Shown here one piece after another: positions 24,930 through 31,965 of a stretch of 64,000 nucleotides of DNA. The stretch is from the NCBI RefSeq assembly GCF_000016285.1, contig NC_011988.1:496001-560000 (forward strand), in the 5' to 3' direction. The translations under genes were made by a program, and so were the position numbers. The notes under the pieces are model-generated. The model searched no databases, was not told the origin of the DNA, and saw only the letters and a list, made by a program, of their open reading frames with translations. This DNA is from Allorhizobium ampelinum S4 (GTDB lineage: Bacteria > Pseudomonadota > Alphaproteobacteria > Rhizobiales > Rhizobiaceae). Position 1 is the stretch's first letter. The number at the start of each line of letters is the position of its first letter.

Positions 24930-26342
24930 ATGCGTGCAACGCTCAAGATTGCCGAACCGCCCGTCGTCTCGCCTTCAGAAGACGAGTTGAGAGAACTCGA
25001 AAACCTCTATTGTTCTCACGGCGACACCGTTCACTATACGGATAAGCCGAAATTCTTCGAAGGTTGTGAAGGCTCGTTCGTCTACGATGCCAGCCAGACG
25101 CCGTTTCTCGACCTGCAAATGTGGTATTCCGCCGTCAATTTCGGCTATCGCAACGAGCGGCTGAACAATGCGGCCCATCGGCAGCTCGATCAGCTTCCGC
25201 AGGTGGCATCCCAATATCTGCACCGCGAAAAAGTCGAACTGGCCGCACTGATTGCCCGCGATGCCGAGCAGAAGTTTGGCCATAAGGGCCGGGTGCATTT
25301 CAATGTCGGCGGCTCCCAGGCTGTCGAGGATTCGCTGAAGCTGGTGCGCAATTTCACCGGTGGCAAAAGCCTGATGTTCGCTTTCGAGGGCGGTTATCAT
25401 GGCCGCACGCTCGGCGCGAGCGCGATTACCTCAAGCTATCGCTACCGTCGCCGGTACGGCCATTTCAGCGACCGTGCTCAGTTCATCGAGTTTCCCTATC
25501 ACTTCCGCGGCCCGAAAGGCATGTCGAAGGAGGAATATGGTGAGGTCTGCGTACAGAAATTCGCCCGCCTGTTTGAAAGCGAATATAACGGTGTCTGGGA
25601 TCCCAAGGCTGGTAAATCCGAATATGCCGCTTTCTATGTCGAGCCGATCCAGGGCACCGGCGGCTACGTCATTCCGCCGATGAATTTCTTCACCGGCTTG
25701 AAGAAAGTGCTTGATGACCACGGTATCCTGTTGGTCGTCGATGAAATCCAGATGGGCGTCTACCGCACCGGCAAGCTTTGGTCGATCGAGCATTTCGGCG
25801 TGTCGCCTGATGTTCTGGTATTCGGCAAGGCCATTACCAATGGTCTCAACCCGCTGTCCGGCATCTGGGCGCGCGAGGAAATGATCAATCCGACGATTTT
25901 CCCGCCCGGCTCGACCCATTCGACCTTCGCCAGCAATCCAATGGGCACCGCCGTTGCGCTGGAAACCATGAAAATGGTCGGCGAGGGTGATTTTGGCGCC
26001 AGCGTCATGGAAAAAGGCGCCCGCTTCCTGGATGGTCTGAAGGTTCTCGAAAAGCGTCATGCCATCGTCGGAGATGTCGATGGTCTCGGCCTCGCGCTCC
26101 GCATGGAAATCTGCAAGGAAGACGGGTTTACCCCCGACAAGGCAACACTCGACTGGATGTCGGACGAGGGCATGAAGGGCGATATGGTTGTTGATGGCAA
26201 GACCTATGGTCTGGTGCTCGATGTCGGCGGCTACCATAAGAACGTCATCACGCTGGCTCCCAACCTGATGATCAGCAACAGCGAAATCGATCTGGCCCTC
26301 ACCCTGCTCGATCAGCTGCTGACCCGCGCTGCACGGAGATAG
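24930..26342 (+). CDS. Class III PLP-dependent aminotransferase
   Basis: Enzyme of 470 residues of the ornithine/GABA/diaminobutyrate aminotransferase family. PLP-site features are visible: Glu238 in VEPIQGTGG, Asp271 and Gln274 in VVDEIQMG, and the Schiff-base Lys300 in VFGKAITNGLNPLSG. It should move an amino group between an amino donor and an aldehyde or keto acid. The ATG at 24930 has AGGGAA about 9 nt upstream. It lies 13 bp after the phosphatase gene and 4 bp before the arginase-fold gene. The substrate is not deducible. The context suggests an amino-bearing small molecule built by this operon. Confidence 0.87.
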   Translation: MRATLKIAEPPVVSPSEDELRELENLYCSHGDTVHYTDKPKFFEGCEGSFVYDASQTPFLDLQMWYSAVNFGYRNERLNNAAHRQLDQLPQVASQYLHREKVELAALIARDAEQKFGHKGRVHFNVGGSQAVEDSLKLVRNFTGGKSLMFAFEGGYHGRTLGASAITSSYRYRRRYGHFSDRAQFIEFPYHFRGPKGMSKEEYGEVCVQKFARLFESEYNGVWDPKAGKSEYAAFYVEPIQGTGGYVIPPMNFFTGLKKVLDDHGILLVVDEIQMGVYRTGKLWSIEHFGVSPDVLVFGKAITNGLNPLSGIWAREEMINPTIFPPGSTHSTFASNPMGTAVALETMKMVGEGDFGASVMEKGARFLDGLKVLEKRHAIVGDVDGLGLALRMEICKEDGFTPDKATLDWMSDEGMKGDMVVDGKTYGLVLDVGGYHKNVITLAPNLMISNSEIDLALTLLDQLLTRAARR

Positions 26343-26346
26343 AGCC

Positions 26347-27300
26347 GTGCAACTCCTGCTTCTTCACCTCGATGACGCGCTGGAGTTGCAGCCTGAGTTC
26401 ATGCGCACCTGCAAAATGGCAGGCGCGCATGAACTCAACGAACAGCAAAGCGGCAGGGCTGTGCGTCTCTGGGGGCGGCAAGCCGCGCTCGACACGCTGT
26501 GGCGCAAGATCAGCCAAGCGGGACGGCAGGGGTCTGCCGAGCCGCGCCTCTGCTTCATGGGGTCGGGCGATTTTCACCACGTCACATCACTGCTGATTGA
26601 TCAGGCCTTGGAACGCCGCAGCGAGCGCGTGACGGTCATTCATATCGACAATCACCCGGACTGGGTGCATTTCGATGGCGGCATGCATTGTGGTTCCTGG
26701 GTCAACCGTACCCTTGCCAATCCGCAGGTCGATAAAGTCATCACCATCGGCGTCTGTAGCAATGATCTGGAGACGCCGGAGCGTAAGGGCGCAAATCTCG
26801 ACCTGCTGACCAGCGGACGGCTGGAGCTTTACCCGTACGCACATCCGCCTAGCCGGGTGAAGGCCAGTTACGGTTCCGGGCAATCCTACAGGCAGCATGC
26901 CCGTGACCTTTATTGGCAAACCATCGCCGAAATCGGCGAGATGAATTTCATCGACCGGTTGCTGGCCAGCATTCAGACCGACTGCGTCTACATCACTCTG
27001 GACAAGGATGTTCTGGTTCAGGGCGATGCGGTGACCAATTGGGACCAGGGGCAAATGCAGATGCCCTATGTCCTATCGATCATCAGCGCGATTGGTGAGC
27101 GCTATCGGATTATCGGCGCTGATGTGACGGGGGATTATTCCCGTCCAGACTATAGCGGCACTCTCTGGACCCGGTTTTTGAAAAAGGGCGAGATCCTGAT
27201 CGATCAACCCCGCCATACATGTCCCAGTCCGCAGATCTGCACCATCAACAGTTCCGCCAATCTCGCGCTGCTGGATGTGTTCGGGGAGCAGATGCGATGA
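26347..27300 (+). CDS. Arginase/ureohydrolase-fold protein
   Basis: Protein of 317 residues. The dinuclear manganese site of the arginase-agmatinase fold is intact: His in GSGDFHH (77/78), Asp101, His103 and Asp105 in HIDNHPDW, and Asp219 and Asp221 in TLDKDVL. The rest is unlike arginase or agmatinase, so the substrate may be another guanidino, formimino or amide compound. The start is a GTG 4 bp after the aminotransferase stop. Its stop overlaps the next ATG. Paired with an aminotransferase, it could either release or trim a nitrogen group of the pathway product. Confidence 0.78.
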   Translation: MQLLLLHLDDALELQPEFMRTCKMAGAHELNEQQSGRAVRLWGRQAALDTLWRKISQAGRQGSAEPRLCFMGSGDFHHVTSLLIDQALERRSERVTVIHIDNHPDWVHFDGGMHCGSWVNRTLANPQVDKVITIGVCSNDLETPERKGANLDLLTSGRLELYPYAHPPSRVKASYGSGQSYRQHARDLYWQTIAEIGEMNFIDRLLASIQTDCVYITLDKDVLVQGDAVTNWDQGQMQMPYVLSIISAIGERYRIIGADVTGDYSRPDYSGTLWTRFLKKGEILIDQPRHTCPSPQICTINSSANLALLDVFGEQMR

Positions 27301-27650
27301 AACAAGGGCTTGATCTGTCGATGTTGGCGCTGATCCTGTTCTGCATCCTGACGGAGACAGGCCGTGAGATCTGCTTCAAAAAAGGGGCAGGCGCGGGCGA
27401 TGCCAGACAGATGGTGCTACGGCCTGTCGTCTGGGCCGGGATCTGCTTCTGGCTGATCGAACTGCTGGCCTGGAGCCGGGTGCTGGCCAGTGTTTCGCTG
27501 TCCGTCGCCTTTCCGATCATGGCGATGAGCTATGCCACCATCACGATTGCCGGTGCGGTGATCTTCAAGGAATCCATCAACCTTCGCCATGCCGTCGGGG
27601 TCGCGCTTGTGACTGCCGGTGTGGTCTGTGTCGGAGCAACAGGACTATGA
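27297..27650 (+). CDS. SMR/EamA-type small four-helix membrane transporter (first copy)
   Basis: Membrane protein of 117 residues with four helices. Helix 1 (SMLALILFCILTETGREICF) keeps a Glu at residue 20 that aligns with the essential Glu14 of EmrE. Its ATG overlaps the stop of the arginase-fold gene (ATGA), and its stop overlaps the desaturase start, so it is made together with the enzymes. A second, different SMR protein ends the same operon. Such pairs (for example ArnE/ArnF) act as heterodimers that export compounds or flip lipid-linked ones. That role is inference. Confidence 0.8.
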   Translation: MKQGLDLSMLALILFCILTETGREICFKKGAGAGDARQMVLRPVVWAGICFWLIELLAWSRVLASVSLSVAFPIMAMSYATITIAGAVIFKESINLRHAVGVALVTAGVVCVGATGL

Positions 27651-28528
27651 AACTCTTTGCCTATTCGAAATGGGATAGTGTGTCTGTCGCAGCAGCATTG
27701 CTGCATCTGGCCTTCAATATCTATCTGATCGCCGGGTTCGAGAGCCGGCCGCTGTGGCTCTCCTTCGTGCTTGCCTGTATTTATGCGCTGTCGATTTCCT
27801 GGAACATCAATAGCATTTCCCATAACTTCATCCACACGCCTTATTTCAAGCCGCGCTGGATGAATTATGCCTTCAGCCTGCTGGAATCGATCACCATTGG
27901 CTTTTCTCAGACCTATTATCACTGGGTCCATATGCGCCACCATTCCGGCAATAGCGACCGGCCGGATGAGAGCGGCAAGACCGTCGATCTGCTGTCGATC
28001 TACAAGCATGGCAAGAATGGCGAGCCGGAAAATGTGTTTTCCTACACCTTTCTGAGCTTCTTCCGGGATGATCTGGGCGAAATCCATCGGGCTATCGCTG
28101 CCAAGCGGCCATTTGAAGCCAAGTGGGGGCGGATCGAACTGATCGCCTTCATTGTCGTCGCGCTGGCGGCCCTGGCCTATGACTGGAAGGCGACGCTGTT
28201 CCTCGTGCCCTTCTATTATCTCGGCAATTGCCTGTCGTCTCTCAATGGTTACTACGAGCATCTGCACGGCGACCCGGACGAGCCGATTGCCTGGGGCGTC
28301 AGCAGTTACAAGAGCTTCTACAACTGGCTGTGGTTCGGCAATGGCTATCACGCCGAACATCATTACCGGCCCAAAACCCACTGGACGCAATTGCCGCTGC
28401 TGCATGACCGGATCAAGGATGAGCAGGAAAAGGCCGGAACCCATGTGATCAGCACCTGCCACGCGCTCGGCTTCATTGCCAAGGAGAACCTGGCCAAAGA
28501 GACCTTGTCGGGGGAGGGTACCCGATGA
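27647..28528 (+). CDS. Membrane fatty-acid desaturase/hydroxylase-type enzyme
   Basis: Integral membrane di-iron enzyme of 293 residues. All three histidine boxes are present: SHNFIH (His59, His63), HWVHMRHH (His92, 95, 98, 99), and HAEHH (His235, 238, 239). An extra HLH at 205-207 lies in NGYYEHLHGDPDEP. Four or more hydrophobic segments surround them. The family inserts double bonds or hydroxyls into acyl or other aliphatic chains at the membrane. It overlaps both neighbours by 4 bp. Its presence is the main reason to think the operon product has, or acts on, a lipid. Confidence 0.83.
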   Translation: MKLFAYSKWDSVSVAAALLHLAFNIYLIAGFESRPLWLSFVLACIYALSISWNINSISHNFIHTPYFKPRWMNYAFSLLESITIGFSQTYYHWVHMRHHSGNSDRPDESGKTVDLLSIYKHGKNGEPENVFSYTFLSFFRDDLGEIHRAIAAKRPFEAKWGRIELIAFIVVALAALAYDWKATLFLVPFYYLGNCLSSLNGYYEHLHGDPDEPIAWGVSSYKSFYNWLWFGNGYHAEHHYRPKTHWTQLPLLHDRIKDEQEKAGTHVISTCHALGFIAKENLAKETLSGEGTR

Positions 28529-29340
28529 GCACCGATGCGCTTTCCTTTTATCAGGAAGGAAGCAATGGCAGCGGCATCCTCCTTGTTCACGGTCTGACAG
28601 GGGCGCCTGCGGAAATGCGGCTGGTCGCCCGGCAATTGCACCGGCGCGGATATTCGGTCTATGCCCCGCTGCTGGCAGGGCATGGAAAGGACGAAGCGGC
28701 TTTGCGCAAGACGCGCTGGCAGGATTGGCTTGAGAGCGTCGAGGAAGCCGGGCAGGTTCTGGCCTCACGGGTCGACGCAGCCTTCGCCGCTGGTATCTGC
28801 GCCGGTGGAAAGCTGGCGCTGATGGCGGCGGATCGCCAGCCGCTGACCCTGCGTGCGGCGGCCATCTATTCGCCCTGTTTTCATTACGATGGCTGGGACA
28901 TTCCCCGCCATTACAATTTCATGGCCCGCAATATCCGCTGGCTGGCGAAGATCCCCTTCCTGGACCGGCTAAGGTTTCACGAAACCCGCTCGCTCGGCAT
29001 CAAGGACGACCGGCTGCGCAACAAGATTGCCGCCATGAGTGGCGACGGCGTGTTGGAGAGCTTCCCCGGCAAGGGATTGGTGGAAATGGACAAGCTTGGG
29101 CGGGTGCTGAAAGCCCGGCTGCCGTCTATGCAGACCCCGACGCTGATCGTTCATTCGCTTGAGGATGATGTCAGCAGCCCAAGCCATGCCCAATATATCT
29201 CGTCGCATCTTGGCGGGCCGCGCGAACTGCATTGGCTGCGGGACAGCTATCACATGATCCATATGGACCGGCAGCATCGGCACGTCGCCGATCTGACAGC
29301 GGATTTTTTCGAGGCTCATTATGTACCGAACCGAGCTTAA
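28525..29340 (+). CDS. Alpha/beta hydrolase with Cys nucleophile (GxCxG)
   Basis: Protein of 271 residues like small carboxylesterases (Est30 type). The oxyanion segment is VHGLTGAPAEMR, Asp214/215 lies in HSLEDDVSSP, and a His in SYHMIHMD (243 or 246) completes the triad. The nucleophile elbow is GICAGG, so Cys92 replaces the usual serine. Cys nucleophiles are known in dienelactone hydrolase and in PHA synthases (GxCxG), where acyl thioesters form during transfer. The enzyme may be an acyltransferase or thioesterase. The start overlaps the desaturase stop (ATGA). Confidence 0.82.
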   Translation: MSTDALSFYQEGSNGSGILLVHGLTGAPAEMRLVARQLHRRGYSVYAPLLAGHGKDEAALRKTRWQDWLESVEEAGQVLASRVDAAFAAGICAGGKLALMAADRQPLTLRAAAIYSPCFHYDGWDIPRHYNFMARNIRWLAKIPFLDRLRFHETRSLGIKDDRLRNKIAAMSGDGVLESFPGKGLVEMDKLGRVLKARLPSMQTPTLIVHSLEDDVSSPSHAQYISSHLGGPRELHWLRDSYHMIHMDRQHRHVADLTADFFEAHYVPNRA

Positions 29341-30550
29341 CATGCCCGAAAACAGAGCGGTGAAATCTTCGGCCTCAGACGATGTCACGCAGAAGCGTGT
29401 CATGCTTGATGTGGTGCGCAGTTCGGATACTCGCATAACAAGCTCCATTGCCGATATCGATCGTGACGATTGGGACCAGTGCTTTCCGGGCGAGCCGGAA
29501 GCCTATGATTACCTGCTGACCGTCGAAACCGCTGGGATATCGGGTTTCGAATGGTGTTACGCCACGGTCTATGAAGGCGGTTATCTTGTCGCGGCCATGC
29601 CGGCCTTCATCACCCGCTATGCTTTGGACACCACGCTCGAGGCGGGCAGCGTCCGCGACGTGATCGGCAGGCTGCGCCGTATCTTCCCGAAATTATTGAC
29701 CTTGCCGCTCGCCTGCCTGGGCTCGCCTTGCACGGAGACCGGCAATCTCGGTTTTCACCCCTCGGTCAGACCGGATCGCCATGAAATGCTGTTTCAGGCG
29801 ATGTTGAGCTGTTTTGAGGATTACGCCCGGACACGCAAATGTGTGCTAGGTGCGCTGAAGGATATTCCACAGCCGGTGGATGCCGGGATTGACCGCGTGA
29901 TCAAGGACCATGGCTATGCGCCGCTGGGCGGCATGCCGACTGCCTGGCTTGCCATCGATTTTGCCGATATGGATAGTTATTTCGCCCGGCTGTCGGCGTC
30001 CACGCGTAAGGACATGCGGCGCAAATTGCGGGCGCGCGAAAAGGTCAGGGTCGAATATCACACGCAATTCGGTGACCATCTGCCACGGATCATGCAGCTT
30101 TATAACGAGACGCGCACGCGTAGCGAATGGCAGTTCGAGGAGCTGACACCGGCCTATTTCGAAGGCATCCTGAAGACTATGCCCGGCCGGTCTTTCTGCA
30201 CTCTTTATTTTGTCGGGGACGAGCTGTTGGCAGCCAACCTGATGGTTCATAACGATCATACGCTGATCGACAAGTTTTTCTGCATGGATGAAAAGGCAGG
30301 CCGTCCCTACAATCTCTATTATCTCAGCTGGTTTGAGAATATCGGCTATTGCCTGAACAACGGATTGACGCGTTATCAAAGCGGCCAAGCCTATTATACC
30401 AACAAGGTGCGGCTGGGCAGCAGGCTAACGCCGAACGAAATGTATTTCCGCCACCGCAATCCCGTCGTTCAACGTCTGTTGCGCCTGGTCGCGCCCTATT
30501 TTGCCGCAGATGAAGCGAGCGGAGTTCAGCTGAGTGAGGACGAAGCATGA
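29321..30550 (+). CDS. FemAB/GNAT-like acyltransferase (Acetyltransf_6 type)
   Basis: Protein of 409 residues with a double-GNAT layout like FemAB and BioF2 proteins. The second half has STRKDMRRKLRAREKVRVEY, then MQLYNETRTRSEWQFEELTPAYF, YFVGDELLAANLMVHND and ENIGYCLNNGLTRYQSGQAYY, which resemble the acceptor and donor regions of these transferases. They move acyl or aminoacyl groups from CoA or tRNA to amines. The ATG at 29321 (CGAGG 6 nt upstream) lies inside the hydrolase gene. A second ATG at 29342 is possible. Its stop overlaps the start of the last SMR gene. Confidence 0.78.
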   Translation: MYRTELNMPENRAVKSSASDDVTQKRVMLDVVRSSDTRITSSIADIDRDDWDQCFPGEPEAYDYLLTVETAGISGFEWCYATVYEGGYLVAAMPAFITRYALDTTLEAGSVRDVIGRLRRIFPKLLTLPLACLGSPCTETGNLGFHPSVRPDRHEMLFQAMLSCFEDYARTRKCVLGALKDIPQPVDAGIDRVIKDHGYAPLGGMPTAWLAIDFADMDSYFARLSASTRKDMRRKLRAREKVRVEYHTQFGDHLPRIMQLYNETRTRSEWQFEELTPAYFEGILKTMPGRSFCTLYFVGDELLAANLMVHNDHTLIDKFFCMDEKAGRPYNLYYLSWFENIGYCLNNGLTRYQSGQAYYTNKVRLGSRLTPNEMYFRHRNPVVQRLLRLVAPYFAADEASGVQLSEDEA

Positions 30551-30915
30551 AACTGCTTCGCCTGTCATGGCTGGCCGTGCCGGTACTTAACACGGCCCAG
30601 CAGATGTTTTTGAAACTTGGCGCAGATCAAGCCGATACCGCGCATGGATCGGCGTTTTTCGAACATGTCTTCCTGTCGCACTGGTTTCTTGCCGCAGTCG
30701 TCGCGGAAATCGTCTGTTTTATCGTCTGGATGTCGGTGCTGGCCGATCTGCCGCTCAGCAAGGCCTTCCCCTTGTCTGCTGTCAGCTATGTGCTGATCAT
30801 GGCGATGGCCTGGTTCATCTTTGATGAACCGGTCACGCTCCTGACGCTGATCGGCACGGCGACAATTCTGGCTGGCGCCTGGTGCATCGCGACGGCGTCG
30901 AAGTCTGGGACCTGA
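30547..30915 (+). CDS. SMR-type small membrane transporter, ArnE-like (second copy)
   Basis: Membrane protein of 122 residues with four helices. Helix 1 (LSWLAVPVLNTAQQMFLKLGA) has Asn15 where EmrE has its essential Glu. The N-x-A-Q-Q pattern is closer to ArnE and ArnF, subunits of the undecaprenyl-phosphate-aminoarabinose flippase. It differs from the first SMR protein of the operon, so the two may form a heterodimer with one proton-binding side. It is the last gene and ends 8 bp from the convergent MipA-like gene. Confidence 0.8.
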   Translation: MKLLRLSWLAVPVLNTAQQMFLKLGADQADTAHGSAFFEHVFLSHWFLAAVVAEIVCFIVWMSVLADLPLSKAFPLSAVSYVLIMAMAWFIFDEPVTLLTLIGTATILAGAWCIATASKSGT

Positions 30916-30923
30916 GGCTGCGT

Positions 30924-31754
30924 TCAGAATGAAATATCGAAGGATTTGTTGAAGGCAATTCCAACAGTGTTCTGGTTTCTGGTCCCGAGCTCTGAGGTAA
31001 CAGGAGAATCTGCGGCATCGCCCACCAGCCGCTCGAAGCGATTATAGAGTTGCACCGACATATCTGGCGAAATCGTATAAGTGGCCGAGACGGTAAAGCC
31101 CACGGATTTGATCCCGGCGCTCGCATCGAAAGCATCGATGCGGCCATTGCGGCTGGCCTCGGTGGCAGAGACGCCGAAATATTTGTTCATATAGGATGTG
31201 TCACCAAAGGTGGCCCTCGGCCCGGCGGACAGCAGCCATTTTTCCGAAAGCGGCTGAAACCAGTCCGAGCCGATATCCACCACCAATCCACTGCCATTTG
31301 ACAGCGCCTGACGGATTTCCGAGCGGACACGCCAGACATCCGGCTTGATCCAGTATTGGACGAAGACACCGGCATCGATATCAAATTCGACGTTTTTCAG
31401 CCCGTCGAGATTGGTCGATTTGGAGGAGCGGCTGTCACGAAAGCCAACGACCGGCCCCACTTCAAGCCCATGCCCACTGAACACCGTATAATCCAGATTA
31501 TCATCAGGTGCTGAATTTTCCTCGGGCTCTCCGAACCGACGGATATCGAAGGAGGGAATGACCCCGAACGTATATTGCTTGGAACCGGGATAGCTGGGCG
31601 CCAGTTCGACCGCGCCTCCAAGCGTGACTGTCCAGCGGTTGTCCGTATCGGCACTCGTGTCGGCGGCGTGACTGCTACAGGCAGAAAACAGCATGCCTGA
31701 CAGACAGCCGACAACCACAGCAGCTTTAGGATTTGCGATGCGAGACAAAACCAT
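30924..31754 (-). CDS. MipA/OmpV-family outer-membrane protein
   Basis: Protein of 276 residues with an N-terminal signal sequence (AAVVVGCLSGMLFSACSSHA), followed by alternating beta-strand segments: WTVTLGGAVELAPSYPGSKQY, FGVIPSFDIRRFG, GHGLEVGPVVGFRDSRSS and, at the end, NQNTVGIAFNKSFDISF with a terminal Phe typical of outer-membrane barrels. The PSYPGS motif and the length fit the MipA/OmpV family of scaffold or porin-like proteins. It converges with the eight-gene operon and lies upstream of the cellulose genes on the same strand, with no clear link to either. Confidence 0.8.
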   Translation of the reverse strand: MVLSRIANPKAAVVVGCLSGMLFSACSSHAADTSADTDNRWTVTLGGAVELAPSYPGSKQYTFGVIPSFDIRRFGEPEENSAPDDNLDYTVFSGHGLEVGPVVGFRDSRSSKSTNLDGLKNVEFDIDAGVFVQYWIKPDVWRVRSEIRQALSNGSGLVVDIGSDWFQPLSEKWLLSAGPRATFGDTSYMNKYFGVSATEASRNGRIDAFDASAGIKSVGFTVSATYTISPDMSVQLYNRFERLVGDAADSPVTSELGTRNQNTVGIAFNKSFDISF

Positions 31755-31965
31755 CCGTCCAGAAATGCCCTCTGTCGAACAGCAGCGGCAAAGTTACAGG
31801 TCGGTAATTTTATTGAACTGTCAGACCGCCCCGGTCAAGGACATTACGATATCCGCACCGATTCCCCCGTGCTTCCTCAAGCCAAGGTGGATTTGAAGTT
31901 ACAGTTCTGCTGGTTGAATACCATGTTACGGCGAGAATGGTTTTTTCAGCCAATCCCAGAAAGGC

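Noticed and set aside
27530..28768. Minus-strand open frame of 412 codons across the SMR, desaturase and hydrolase genes
   Set aside because: The three plus-strand genes carry intact catalytic motifs and 4-bp overlaps; the antisense frame is a high-GC artefact.
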